Shown: positions 1 through 8,700, counted from the stretch's first letter. The stretch: DNA of 64,000 nt from an uncultured Bacteroidales bacterium (GCA_902762355.1 CACWNR010000003.1:1-64000); one strand, 5' to 3'. Notes: generated by a model not told the origin, from the sequence alone. Numbers and translations are program-made.

Positions 1-10
1 TTTTACGCTT

Positions 11-1027
11 TTATTCGTGACAAGAATCCGGATCTGTTGCGGCTGCAAGTTCGTAGGAAGCCGTACCCATACCGGTACTGATGATTGCGTCTACTTGTGC
101 TTCCGCTTCTGCTTCTGTGCCCCAATAGTAGGAAACTTGAGTTACGCCCATTACGGTTGCTGTAATCTTCCAGCAAGCCTCCGGACGTTCTTGAGTGTCA
201 TTAAGGTCTTCACAAGCATCCTCATTGTCAACCTCTGTTACATGGCGATAGGTATAATCAATATTGATCAAATCGTACATCATCACGATAACTTTTTCCG
301 TTTCCCAACGATAGGTAACTACAGTCATACCGTAAGCCTCTTGCGTGATTTCCCAGCATTTGTAATTTATGCTATCATACTGGCTATAATCTTTCGGCTC
401 TTTAGGGTCTTGCGGATCCTCAGGGTCTTCTTCCGGGTTGAGGGCAATACAAGCATCTCTGTCAGTAGCGTCCGTAACGCGCTCGTATTCATGATTAGCC
501 ACACCGATTTGCTCTAGTTTTTCCATGTAATAATCATGACGCTCTTTCATGTTAGCCTCCGGCATCCAACCATACTCCTGACTGGTGTGCTGTCCGCCGA
601 GAGAATCAATCCATGTGATGGTCTCCAACCAGCACTCAGCGCCTTCCCATTGACGAGCCAGACATGCCTCTTCCGTGTTCTCTTCTACCAAATAGTAGCG
701 GTATTTCTTGTGATACTCACCAAATACCTTCATTTCAGCCTTCATGGTTTGATCAATCATCCAGAGCAGTTGAGCCTCGGTGCCCCAGAACGGTTCTACT
801 CCGATGGTCGTTCCGTCGCACCAAACATGCCACTCCCAGCAACTGTTGGTGGAGTCGTTTACCAAAGTAATGTCAAATTGCTCCGGAGATGTAATCCATG
901 TGTCTCCGGCATAGGTTGTACCGTTAGTCGGCTCGTCATTGCCACCCGATTTGCCTTTTTGTTCACAAGCCACAAACATTGTTGCACTTGCAAGCGCTAC
1001 AAGCGCTACATAAAAATACTTTTTCAT
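11..1027 (-). CDS. Lipoprotein with four CW...AC repeats
   Basis: Predicted exported lipoprotein of 338 residues. The N-terminus is a lipoprotein signal with the lipid-attachment Cys at residue 21 (FVAC), followed by a Gly/Lys/Asn-rich spacer. The rest is four divergent repeats of about 50-62 residues. Each opens with Cys-Trp (C63, C132, C224, C285), has an aromatic/acidic core such as WGTEA, and closes with an acidic-Ala-Cys or similar motif (C122, C193, C272, C336). The paired cysteines suggest one disulfide per repeat. A Pro/Asp/Glu linker (about 198-215) separates repeats 2 and 3. It lies 11 nt downstream of the OmpA-like gene and is probably cotranscribed with it. I do not recognise the family, so function is unknown. 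Confidence 0.75.
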   Translation of the reverse strand: MKKYFYVALVALASATMFVACEQKGKSGGNDEPTNGTTYAGDTWITSPEQFDITLVNDSTNSCWEWHVWCDGTTIGVEPFWGTEAQLLWMIDQTMKAEMKVFGEYHKKYRYYLVEENTEEACLARQWEGAECWLETITWIDSLGGQHTSQEYGWMPEANMKERHDYYMEKLEQIGVANHEYERVTDATDRDACIALNPEEDPEDPQDPKEPKDYSQYDSINYKCWEITQEAYGMTVVTYRWETEKVIVMMYDLINIDYTYRHVTEVDNEDACEDLNDTQERPEACWKITATVMGVTQVSYYWGTEAEAEAQVDAIISTGMGTASYELAAATDPDSCHE

Positions 1028-1038
1028 AATACTAAAAT

Positions 1039-2346
1039 TTATTTTTTAACAAATTCTACACGTCTATTTTTTGCACGACCTTCGTCGGTAGAGTTATCAG
1101 CAAGCGGCGCACTCTGTCCCATTCCTTTGGCAGACAGGCGGTTGGCAGCGATGCCCATCTCTACTAATTTACTTACGATCGCCTGCGCGCGTTGCTCGGA
1201 AAGTTTCTGGTTGCCGGCTACCGTTCCGGTGTTATCCGTATGACCCTGCACCTCAAACTTGAGGTCACCGTTGTCTTTCATCAGTTGGGCGATGCGGTTA
1301 ATCTCGGTCATCGACTCGGGTTTAATAGTTGCTTTGCCGATATCGAAGGTTATGGCGTAGGTGATAATCTTGCCGTCGGTTATAAGACGGTTGTAGAGAG
1401 GTACGGCGCCTTTGCAGAGACGCACGTTGGTCATCAAGTTACGATGGTCTGCCCAGTAGGAACGCTGCAGCGTGAAGTACTGCGGGCGAGCGCAGTTGGG
1501 GATATTGACTATACGGCTGCCGTTGAGGTATACCTTGAGTGCACGCTTGTTGAAGGACAATGCCACATGGTTCCACTCCTCCTCTTTTGCCGGCGCTGCA
1601 GAACGGTTCTCGCGTTGTTCACCGCTGGCGGTGACCCACGATGTAAGCGCCCAGCCAGAAGCCGTACCGTCGAGATTGATGGTAGCGACGTCCTCGCCCT
1701 CTATATTCTTGAGGTGGATGATATAAGCGCAATAAATGGATTTCTCGTCACTACCGCCGAGGAAATCGAATTCGAGCGTGAAGGCCTCGGTCAGATAGTT
1801 CTTCGGATTTTTCATCAGCGGCATGATTTCCGTGGAGACGTCGGTGAGGTTGATGACCGTTTTGCCGTCCACGGAAGCGATCTCAGCGTTACCTTCCAAC
1901 AGATCCCATTTGGACGGGAACTCTCCCATCTGCTCACCGACCAGATCGTCTTCGAACATAATCTCATCGCCGGGCACAAAGTCTGATTTTGCATAGGAAC
2001 TCTCTAAAGTCTTTTTCGGAGAAGGAGTTGCATTGCCTGCTGCAGGTTTTGGGGCGCCACATTCCGTACAGAACTTACCGGTGTTACCTTTGTGTCCGCA
2101 CGCCGGACACGTCCAGCCACTTTGTGGTTGTTCTTGCGGTTGCTGTTCTACTTGCTCTTGCGGCTCTTGCTGCTGAGACTCGGGATTGAAGGCCTTGTCG
2201 ATACCTTGCTCCACCTTTCGGTTTACTTGTTGCTCTACCGATTGCTCAGCCGTGGTACGGGCGGAATTGATCAAACGATCTAAGAATTGTGCGTTCATGG
2301 TAGTAGTTAACCATAAACAACTTACAAGGATAAGTAATTTTTTCAT
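1039..2346 (-). CDS. Secreted zinc-ribbon / OmpA C-terminal domain protein
   Basis: 435-residue periplasmic or outer-membrane-associated protein. A signal peptide (ending near LTTTMNAQ) is followed by a short helical segment and a Gln/Glu-rich stretch (about 58-76). Next comes a four-cysteine ribbon (CPAC...CTEC, about 80-98), a central region that looks like a LamG/concanavalin jelly roll (about 130-320), and a C-terminal OmpA peptidoglycan-binding domain (about 330-435) with FDIGKATI, GHTDNTG, NQKLSEQRA and NRRVEF. The OmpA domain should bind peptidoglycan non-covalently. A zinc-ribbon-like knuckle in an exported protein is unusual, since such modules are mostly cytoplasmic. No clear promoter was found directly upstream. 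Confidence 0.8.
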   Translation of the reverse strand: MKKLLILVSCLWLTTTMNAQFLDRLINSARTTAEQSVEQQVNRKVEQGIDKAFNPESQQQEPQEQVEQQPQEQPQSGWTCPACGHKGNTGKFCTECGAPKPAAGNATPSPKKTLESSYAKSDFVPGDEIMFEDDLVGEQMGEFPSKWDLLEGNAEIASVDGKTVINLTDVSTEIMPLMKNPKNYLTEAFTLEFDFLGGSDEKSIYCAYIIHLKNIEGEDVATINLDGTASGWALTSWVTASGEQRENRSAAPAKEEEWNHVALSFNKRALKVYLNGSRIVNIPNCARPQYFTLQRSYWADHRNLMTNVRLCKGAVPLYNRLITDGKIITYAITFDIGKATIKPESMTEINRIAQLMKDNGDLKFEVQGHTDNTGTVAGNQKLSEQRAQAIVSKLVEMGIAANRLSAKGMGQSAPLADNSTDEGRAKNRRVEFVKK

Positions 2347-2420
2347 AAATATATTGTTTTACTTTTACAATAGGTTATCATATACACATAAAAAGCGTGG
2401 GCTTTACGCTTGCTTCATTT

Positions 2421-2552
2421 GATTTGTTGAGGTCTTCGACTACCTTTATTCTTCAAATTTACGCACGGAAAACTCACGCTGATACGTGAGCGTGCATAAA
2501 CCGCACTTGAAGAATAAGGAATTTGTTAAAAGTGTCGAAGTTTCAACAAATC
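2421..2552. repeat. Large imperfect palindrome in a 322-bp intergenic gap
   Basis: This gap between two minus-strand genes holds a nested inverted repeat. The outer arms 2421-2440 and 2534-2552 match at 10 bp (gatttgttga) plus 7 bp (cttcgac) around a small internal bulge. The next arms, near 2443-2456 and 2507-2519 (ctttattcttcaa), match with one indel. The centre 2473-2490 is a 6-bp hairpin (ctcacg/cgtgag). It could form a long cruciform or RNA stem. No coding sequence is supported in 2347-2668, and no clear T-tract follows the stem. Confidence 0.7.
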
Positions 2553-2668
2553 AAGTTGGCTTATTACGCTATTTCTTGGCACTCACTTGCACCTTTTATT
2601 ATGTCCTTCTGTTTAACGTCGGTAAGCGACGACCGGTTTTTACGCTGGCGGTACAGCGGATATTATTA

Positions 2669-3010
2669 TTATTTAGCCATCAATTGGCGTTGTACGCTGC
2701 CAATAGTTGCACAATGGATAATCGGCATATCACCCGCCAAGTGACGGCGAGGTAAAAAACGACCTTTAGTAACCGCAGAGAGCATTTTCTCCACAAACGG
2801 CTCAAGATTGATCAAATCAACATGCATATTACTATGCGTGAGGTTGTAGAGCTCATCTGCAGCAGAACGAGAGATTTGCTCTACGCCGCTCATATCCAAC
2901 AAGTATTCATTATTAGAGTCCAAAGAAGCAGCCAACCGCTCCATCATTTGGCGCGTGTGCAGTTCTGCGCCGTATTGCTCTTGTATATTGATAATCTGTT
3001 TCATACTCAA
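2669..3010 (-). CDS. STAS-like protein, partner of the upstream HATPase
   Basis: 113-residue protein resembling the STAS-like (DUF4325/anti-anti-sigma) fold. It has an alternating beta/alpha pattern with a conserved-looking stretch LLDMSGVEQISRSAADELYN, where Ser/Asp-rich loops sit at the position of the STAS phosphorylatable serine. Its ATG overlaps the stop of the HATPase gene by 4 nt, so the two are probably translationally coupled. Such pairs usually work by an ATPase/kinase binding or phosphorylating the STAS partner. The target here is unknown. Confidence 0.6.
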   Translation of the reverse strand: MSMKQIINIQEQYGAELHTRQMMERLAASLDSNNEYLLDMSGVEQISRSAADELYNLTHSNMHVDLINLEPFVEKMLSAVTKGRFLPRRHLAGDMPIIHCATIGSVQRQLMAK

Positions 3011-3726
3011 CTCATATAATCATAAATATTAAAACCATTTGGCACTTGTGCCGGGATTCGTACCATAATCATCGTGCCCTTAAAATCTATCTCTGGCGGC
3101 AAAGCCAGGATCTTCCTACTATTTGCCATTTGCAACAACAAGGCATTTCCAGAAAGTGCGGCAAACTCACCATGCAAGCCATCGACAACCATCTTTATAT
3201 TAGACGATATGCCATAACCTCTATTTTCTGTTTCCGGCAGATTCTTTACAGAAAAACCGTTTTGCGCAAGATTGAGAGCTTCCGCATCGCTGTCACCCAA
3301 TTTATCCAAATGTTTCTGCGCTGCTACGTAACTACCGTAAATAGTAATGCCATAATCTGCAATAAGAATTTCGATAGCGTTGACCTCCTTATTATACATT
3401 AGATATGCATACCCTTTATCCGTCTGCGCATGCTGCTGAATGTTACAAATCAATTCTTCAAACAAGTACGTCAGCGGCATATTGAGTAATTTGAGCACCT
3501 CTGGGCATGATTTTGACAACTGTTCTTTCAATTGATTGATTGCATTCGCCGTTGACTCGTCATCCAAAGCAAAGGACATCACACCTGCTGCTTTTTGACA
3601 ACAGAAGATAGAGGTCATTGCTCGCAGGAATGGGAATTGTACTACTTCTTGATCATTCTTTGTGATACAATCAAAGAATAGTGAAAGTACCCATTCCAAG
3701 GTTGATATGTTCGTGTTGTTTTCCAT
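3007..3726 (-). CDS. Histidine-kinase-like ATPase (HATPase) protein
   Basis: 239-residue cytoplasmic protein with a C-terminal GHKL ATPase domain. The N box is EELICNIQQHAQT (about 90-102), the G1 region ADYGITIYG, and the G2 region NRGYGISSNIKMVVDGL. There is no phospho-acceptor His domain or membrane segment, so it is more like an anti-sigma-type or switch ATPase than a sensor kinase. The frame is open further upstream to 4056, but a minus-strand -7 box at 3747-3754 lies upstream of the ATG at 3726, so that ATG is the start. It overlaps the STAS-like gene and is divergent from mfd. Confidence 0.7.
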   Translation of the reverse strand: MENNTNISTLEWVLSLFFDCITKNDQEVVQFPFLRAMTSIFCCQKAAGVMSFALDDESTANAINQLKEQLSKSCPEVLKLLNMPLTYLFEELICNIQQHAQTDKGYAYLMYNKEVNAIEILIADYGITIYGSYVAAQKHLDKLGDSDAEALNLAQNGFSVKNLPETENRGYGISSNIKMVVDGLHGEFAALSGNALLLQMANSRKILALPPEIDFKGTMIMVRIPAQVPNGFNIYDYMS

Positions 3727-3746
3727 ACTCCAAACCTTTGCGGGTG

Positions 3747-3778
3747 CAAAGGTACGAAGAATTTTTGATATACGCAAG
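3747..3778 (-). promoter_or_regulatory. Promoter for the HATPase-STAS pair
   Basis: On the minus strand there is a -7 box TACCTTTG (3754-3747). Twenty nt upstream is CTTG (3778-3775), one mismatch from the Bacteroidetes -33 TTTG. The start codon at 3726 is about 15 nt downstream of the expected start point. Confidence 0.7.
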
Positions 3779-3824
3779 AGGAAGGGGATTTTTCTAGGAA
3801 AAAAAGCGAAAAAACGCGCGGGCG

Positions 3825-3856
3825 CTTGCGTATGTCGAAAAAATTGCGTACCTTTG
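3825..3856 (+). promoter_or_regulatory. Promoter for the mfd operon
   Basis: -33-like CTTG at 3825-3828, a 20-nt spacer and -7 TACCTTTG at 3849-3856. The GTG start of mfd at 3887 follows with a leader of roughly 25 nt. It is divergent from the HATPase promoter, whose -7 box is about 100 bp away. Confidence 0.7.
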
Positions 3857-3886
3857 CAGCCGATTTTAGTTTGCGTTAATGCGCGC

Positions 3887-6800
3887 GTGAGTATAGAAGA
3901 CTTAAAAATACTATTCGGTGAACATCCGGAACTGGCAGCAGTTCGGAAGGAACTGGCGCATAAGAACGCACACGTTTTATTGAGCGGTTTGCACGCGAGC
4001 GCGAGAGCGTTGGCACTCGCACATGTGAAGGCTCCGCTCTTTGTGATCTTTGACAATGCAGAAGCAGCTCAATATATCTACGCGGATCTAAAGGCGCTGG
4101 GTACAGACGTACAATACTTCCCGTCCGCCCAACGCAGACGAACGATTGACGAAGCGGCGCAGATACAACGGACGGAAACCTTGACTGCATTATCAGGCAA
4201 TAATGTCTCTATCGTGGTCACTTATCCCGAGGCGGTGGCAGAAGTTGTGCCGGCGAAAGAGGATTTGGCCAAGCAAAGCATGACGCTGAAGGTAGGTGAG
4301 GACGTTCGAATCTCTGATTTGAGTGCGATGTTATCCGACTTAGGCTTTGAGCGCGTGGACTTTGTGTTCCAGCCCGGGCAATATGCCGTGAGAGGATCGA
4401 TCGTGGATATATACAGTTACAGCCACGACAACCCCTACCGCCTCGATTTCTTCGGCGACGAGATCGACTCGATTCGCGAGTTCGATATCGAAGATCAGTT
4501 ATCCAAATCTCGCGTTGAGAGCGCCGAGATTGTGGGGCAAGGGGTTACGGGTGACAGGTTACAGGTTACGGTTATCGATTATCTGACGGAAGATTTTGTG
4601 TGGGTTTCGAACGATTTTTCGATCGTACGATTCAAACTAGAAGGGTTACAGGTTACGGGTTACGGGTTACCGGAGCACAGAACACTCGAGATTGCGGAGA
4701 AGAGTACGTTTGCTGAGCACGTGAAGGTGACGTTTGAGACCACGCCGCAACCGATCTTCCATAAGCAGTTCGACATCCTGACGGACGATCTCAAGAAACA
4801 TATCGAAGAGGGATACAAGGTATATATCTTGGCAGAACAGCAGAAACAGCTCGATCGCCTTGCGGCAATCTTCGAGAGTTTAGAGGACGCTTCGCTACAG
4901 GACGCTAACGCTACAGGAGTTAGGTTCATTCCGATCAACGCGACGCTGCATGAGGGATTTGTGGATAAGGGACTGAAGATTTGCTGTTACACCGACCACC
5001 AGATCTTCGAGCGCTACCACCGCGTAACAATGGCGAGTGAGAACGCACGAAGAGGCAAGGCGATCATCACGTTAAGAGAGATTAACCAGTTGCAGATCGG
5101 CGACTACGTGGTTCATAGCGATCACGGGATTGCTAAATTCGGTGGGTTAGTGACGACGCCGGTAAACGGTAAGCCGCAGGAGATGATCAAGCTCAACTAC
5201 CGCGACGGTGCGAATGTGTTCGTTAGTATCCATAACCTGCACCGCATCAGCAAGTACAAAGGTCGTGAGGGTTCAGAACCGACAATTGCGAGACTTGGAA
5301 GCGGAGCTTGGGAACGACTCAAGGAGCGGACAAAAGATAAGGTTAAGGACATCGCCCGCGATCTGATTCGTCTCTACGCAACCCGCAAACAGCAGAAAGG
5401 TTTTGCGTACTCGCCGGACGGTTATATGCAGCACGAGTTGGAGGCCTCGTTCTTATACGAGGACACCCCTGATCAGGCTAAAGCAACGGCGGATGTAAAG
5501 CGCGATCTGGAGAGTCCGATGCCTATGGATCGACTCGTGTGCGGTGACGTAGGTTTCGGCAAGACCGAAGTAGCGATGCGTGCGGCGTTTAAGGTAGCGA
5601 CGGACGGCAAGCAAGTAGCCGTACTCGTACCAACGACCGTCTTGGCGTTGCAGCACTACAACACTTTCACCGAGCGAATGAAAAACCTGCCGGTACGAAT
5701 CGAGTATTTGAGCCGACTCAAGTCCGCAAAAGAGATTAAAGAGATATTAGCGGATCTCGAAGCCGGCAAAATAGACATCCTGATCGGCACGCATAAGTTG
5801 ATTGGAAAGAGCGTCAAATGGCACGACCTCGGATTGCTGATCATCGACGAGGAACAGAAGTTCGGTGTGGCAGCCAAGGAAAAGTTGAAGAGTCTGCGGG
5901 CAAACGTCGATGTTCTGACGCTGACGGCAACCCCGATACCGCGTACCTTGCAGTTCTCACTCTTGGGCGCACGCGACTTGAGTATCATGACGACCCCGCC
6001 GCCGAACCGATATCCGGTGCAGACAGAACTGATCACGGTGGACGACGAGGACATCATCAAAGAGGCAATCGAACTGGAGATGGCGCGCAACGGACAGATC
6101 TTCATCGTTAACAACCGCATCGAGATGCTGCCGCGTATCGAGCATAAGATACAGAAACTTTGTCCGGAGGCACGAATCATCACGGCGCACGGACAACTGC
6201 CGCCCGGGGAGATGGAAGAGCGATTGGAGGCGTTTATCAACTACGACTACGATATTTTGTTGTCCACAACGATCATCGAGTCGGGTGTCGATATACCGAA
6301 CGTGAACACAATCCTCATCTTCAGTGCGAACAAATACGGTTTGGCAGACTTGCACCAATTGCGCGGACGTGTAGGACGCTCCAACCGCAAGGCCTATTGC
6401 TACCTCATCGCACCGGAGAAAGAGTTATTGACCGAAGATGCAAGAAGACGTCTGGAAGCCTTGAGCACGTTTGCCGAACTCGGTGCGGGTTTCAACCTCG
6501 CGATGCAGGATCTGGATATCCGAGGCGCAGGAAACATGTTAGGTTCCGAACAGTCGGGTTTCATTGCTGACTTGGGCTACGAGACGTACCAGCGGATACT
6601 AAACGAGGCGGTGGAGGAGCTGAAGGAAGAAATGAGTTTAGGGGACGCTTCGCTACAGGACGGCTCTGCGAGCCTACAGGACGCTAACGCTACAGGACAC
6701 CTCTGGTGCCAGGATGCGCAGTTGGAGACGGATATAGCGGTATGTTTCCCGACGGATTATATCGAGAATATATCGGAGCGTATCACGTTGTACCGCGAGT

Positions 6801-7192
6801 TGGACAGCATCCGCAGCGAAGAGCAGTTATTGGACTTCCGCAAGAAGTTAATCGACCGTTTCGGCGTACTGCCCGAGCCGGCGGAAGAACTGCTCGAAGT
6901 GGTACGATTGCGTTGGCTCTGTTGCCGTCTGGGCGTGGAGAAAATACTGCTGAAGGGCGAACGAATGACGCTGTACCTGGTACAACACAAAGATGCTTAC
7001 TGGCAGTCGGAGATGTTCGGCAATATCGTTCAGTACGCCGTCACACGCCCCGAGCGATGCTTGCTGCATGAAGAGAAAGACAAGAAAGGTCTGCCAACCG
7101 GAAGAAGGATGGTGACCATCACGAATGTGAAAACAATCAACGGAGCGATTACACTCCTATCGAAAATAGAAAGAAACGAAATAGGGAATTAA
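3887..7192 (+). CDS. mfd: Transcription-repair coupling factor Mfd
   Basis: ATP-dependent translocase that removes stalled RNA polymerase at DNA lesions and recruits UvrA. Length from the GTG is 1101 residues, normal for the family. Seen in order: UvrB-like N-terminal modules, the RNA-polymerase-interaction domain (near 398, IGDYVVHSDHGIAKFGG), Walker A GDVGFGKTE (about 552), DEEQ box (about 654), helicase motifs including GRVGRSNR, and a TRCF C-terminal domain (about 940-1070). The GTG is chosen because the promoter -7 box at 3849-3856 excludes the upstream in-frame ATG. Four repeat arrays are inserted in frame (about residues 219-228, 252-262, 333-344, 919-937). It is first in an operon with kdsB, 5 nt apart. 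Confidence 0.95.
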   Translation: MSIEDLKILFGEHPELAAVRKELAHKNAHVLLSGLHASARALALAHVKAPLFVIFDNAEAAQYIYADLKALGTDVQYFPSAQRRRTIDEAAQIQRTETLTALSGNNVSIVVTYPEAVAEVVPAKEDLAKQSMTLKVGEDVRISDLSAMLSDLGFERVDFVFQPGQYAVRGSIVDIYSYSHDNPYRLDFFGDEIDSIREFDIEDQLSKSRVESAEIVGQGVTGDRLQVTVIDYLTEDFVWVSNDFSIVRFKLEGLQVTGYGLPEHRTLEIAEKSTFAEHVKVTFETTPQPIFHKQFDILTDDLKKHIEEGYKVYILAEQQKQLDRLAAIFESLEDASLQDANATGVRFIPINATLHEGFVDKGLKICCYTDHQIFERYHRVTMASENARRGKAIITLREINQLQIGDYVVHSDHGIAKFGGLVTTPVNGKPQEMIKLNYRDGANVFVSIHNLHRISKYKGREGSEPTIARLGSGAWERLKERTKDKVKDIARDLIRLYATRKQQKGFAYSPDGYMQHELEASFLYEDTPDQAKATADVKRDLESPMPMDRLVCGDVGFGKTEVAMRAAFKVATDGKQVAVLVPTTVLALQHYNTFTERMKNLPVRIEYLSRLKSAKEIKEILADLEAGKIDILIGTHKLIGKSVKWHDLGLLIIDEEQKFGVAAKEKLKSLRANVDVLTLTATPIPRTLQFSLLGARDLSIMTTPPPNRYPVQTELITVDDEDIIKEAIELEMARNGQIFIVNNRIEMLPRIEHKIQKLCPEARIITAHGQLPPGEMEERLEAFINYDYDILLSTTIIESGVDIPNVNTILIFSANKYGLADLHQLRGRVGRSNRKAYCYLIAPEKELLTEDARRRLEALSTFAELGAGFNLAMQDLDIRGAGNMLGSEQSGFIADLGYETYQRILNEAVEELKEEMSLGDASLQDGSASLQDANATGHLWCQDAQLETDIAVCFPTDYIENISERITLYRELDSIRSEEQLLDFRKKLIDRFGVLPEPAEELLEVVRLRWLCCRLGVEKILLKGERMTLYLVQHKDAYWQSEMFGNIVQYAVTRPERCLLHEEKDKKGLPTGRRMVTITNVKTINGAITLLSKIERNEIGN
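4543..4570 (+). repeat. Heptamer array 1 in mfd
   Basis: Four 7-bp units: GGTTACG, GGTGACA, GGTTACA, GGTTACG. It encodes part of GVTGDRLQVTV in the N-terminal half of Mfd, in frame. Confidence 0.85.
4644..4671 (+). repeat. Heptamer array 2 in mfd
   Basis: Four 7-bp units: GGTTACA, GGTTACG, GGTTACG, GGTTACC. It encodes GLQVTGYGLPE, in frame. The same unit recurs, in opposite orientation, in the nucleotidyltransferase gene at 31413-31440. Confidence 0.85.
4885..4918 (+). repeat. CTACAGGA repeat 1 in mfd
   Basis: Two units of 15-16 bp ending in CTACAGGA (CGCTTCGCTACAGGA, CGCTAACGCTACAGGA). It encodes ASLQDANATG. Much the same element recurs at 6643-6696 in the same reading frame. Confidence 0.8.
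6643..6696 (+). repeat. CTACAGGA repeat 2 in mfd
   Basis: Same units as at 4885-4918, with one extra 21-bp unit in the middle (starting CGGCTCTGCGAGC). It encodes ASLQD-GSASLQD-ANATG in the linker before the TRCF domain. Confidence 0.8.
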
Positions 7193-7197
7193 GATAT

Positions 7198-7947
7198 ATG
7201 AAATTTATTGGAATCATACCGGCGCGTTACGGTTCGACGCGTTTCCCGGGTAAACCCTTGGCGGAGATATGCGGTAAGACCGTCATTCGTCGTGTGTACG
7301 AGCAAGCACGTCTGGCGCTGGATACCGTCGTGGTGGCCACGGACGACGAGCGTATCTACAATGACGTAGAGTCGTTTGGCGGTAAGGTCGTTATGACGCG
7401 TGCCGATCATAAGTGCGGTACCGACCGTTGTCTGGAAGCCTACGAGGCCATCACTACTCCTTTCTGGCGTGAGCAGAATGACAAAGAGACGGTGATCATC
7501 AATATCCAAGGCGACGAACCCTTTATCCAACCGGAACAGATAGAAGCGCTGATGGCTTGTTTTGACAAAGAGGGTACGGACATCGCTACACTCGTTCGGC
7601 CGTTCACCGACAAGGACACCAAAGAAGCGCTGGAGAACGTTAACACGCCGAAAGTGCAGTGGGACAAGGCAACCCACGTAGCGCAGATGTTCAGCCGTAA
7701 GGTTATTGCCTGTGCAGACGGAACGCATTACCGCCACATCGGTATCTACGCTTATCGTGCGGATGTATTGGAGAAGATCACGAAGTTGCCGCAGAGTCCG
7801 CTGGAGATAGCAGAACGCCTGGAGCAGTTACGTTGGCTCGAGAACGGCTATCGTATCTGCGTGGGTGTCACCGACACCAAGACCATCGGTATCGACACGC
7901 CGGAAGATCTGCAACAGGCTATCGAATGGTATAAACTGAATGGATAA
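7198..7947 (+). CDS. kdsB: 3-deoxy-manno-octulosonate cytidylyltransferase
   Basis: Activates Kdo with CTP to CMP-Kdo for lipopolysaccharide inner-core synthesis in the cytoplasm. 249 residues, the usual length. The N-terminal nucleotide-binding motif IIPARYGSTRFPGKPL, the TRADHKCGTDRC segment and INIQGDEPFI are all typical of KdsB. The start lies 5 nt after the mfd stop, so it is in the same operon. Presence of KdsB indicates a Gram-negative outer membrane with Kdo. Confidence 0.96.
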   Translation: MKFIGIIPARYGSTRFPGKPLAEICGKTVIRRVYEQARLALDTVVVATDDERIYNDVESFGGKVVMTRADHKCGTDRCLEAYEAITTPFWREQNDKETVIINIQGDEPFIQPEQIEALMACFDKEGTDIATLVRPFTDKDTKEALENVNTPKVQWDKATHVAQMFSRKVIACADGTHYRHIGIYAYRADVLEKITKLPQSPLEIAERLEQLRWLENGYRICVGVTDTKTIGIDTPEDLQQAIEWYKLNG

Positions 7948-7980
7948 CAAAAAATATTAACCTTTTAAAAACACACAATT

Positions 7981-8700
7981 ATGGCAAAAGAAAATTGTCC
8001 GACCCCGCACATTGGTGCGCAGTATGGAGAGATTGCAAAAACGATGATTATGGCAGGTGACCCGCTGCGCGTTAAGCTGATGGCAGAGCGTTATCTGGAG
8101 AACCCGGTATTGGTGAACAACGTACGTGGTATGTTGGCTTACACCGGCACGTACAAAGGCAAGAAAGTGACTGTCATGGGTCACGGTATGGGTATCCCGT
8201 CCATTGGTATCTACTCGTACGAGCTCTTTAATTTCTATGATGTAGAGACCATCATCCGCGTAGGTTCTTGCGGTGCACGTCAGATGTACGTTGGTTTGGG
8301 TGATCTCGTGATTGCACAGGGTAGTTGTACCGATAGTAATTATGGGGCTCAATATGACCTGCCGGGTCATTTCGCTCCGTTGGCTAACTTCGAACTCTGC
8401 CGCAAAGCAGTCGATGCAGCTGAGAAACGCGGTTATAAATACCACGTAGGTAATGTACTGGCATGCGACATCTTCTATTCGGAAGACCCGCGTAAGGGCA
8501 ACTGGACGAAGATGGGTGTGTTGGCAGACGAGATGGAAGCACCGTCGCTCTATATGAACGCAGCACGTGCCGGTAAGAAAGCTCTCGTTATCTGCACCGT
8601 CAGCGATCATATTTTGACCGGCGAGGCATTGTCCGCAGAAGCACGTCAAAACACGTTCACGAATATGATGGACGTTGCATTCGATATTGTATCTGAATGA
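7981..8700 (+). CDS. deoD: Purine nucleoside phosphorylase, DeoD type
   Basis: Phosphorolysis of purine (deoxy)nucleosides to base and (deoxy)ribose-1-phosphate in purine salvage. 239 residues. The N-terminal TPHIGA, the phosphate-binding AGDPLRVK, the GSCGA motif, and the C-terminal TVSDHILTGE segment with the catalytic Asp are those of the hexameric NP-I (DeoD) family. It follows kdsB by 33 nt and its TGA overlaps the ATG of the next gene (ATGA). Confidence 0.96.
   Translation: MAKENCPTPHIGAQYGEIAKTMIMAGDPLRVKLMAERYLENPVLVNNVRGMLAYTGTYKGKKVTVMGHGMGIPSIGIYSYELFNFYDVETIIRVGSCGARQMYVGLGDLVIAQGSCTDSNYGAQYDLPGHFAPLANFELCRKAVDAAEKRGYKYHVGNVLACDIFYSEDPRKGNWTKMGVLADEMEAPSLYMNAARAGKKALVICTVSDHILTGEALSAEARQNTFTNMMDVAFDIVSE

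Noticed and set aside
2486..2755. Small gene of 89 codons in the 2347-2668 gap
   Set aside because: It overlaps the palindrome and the STAS-like gene on the other strand and has no coding character.
3662..3886. N-terminal extension of mfd from an ATG at 3662
   Set aside because: A consensus promoter at 3825-3856 lies downstream of that ATG, and the extra residues do not match Mfd.
3727..4056. N-terminal extension of the HATPase protein
   Set aside because: It would run through the divergent promoter region and the mfd 5' end; the -7 box at 3747-3754 fixes a later start.
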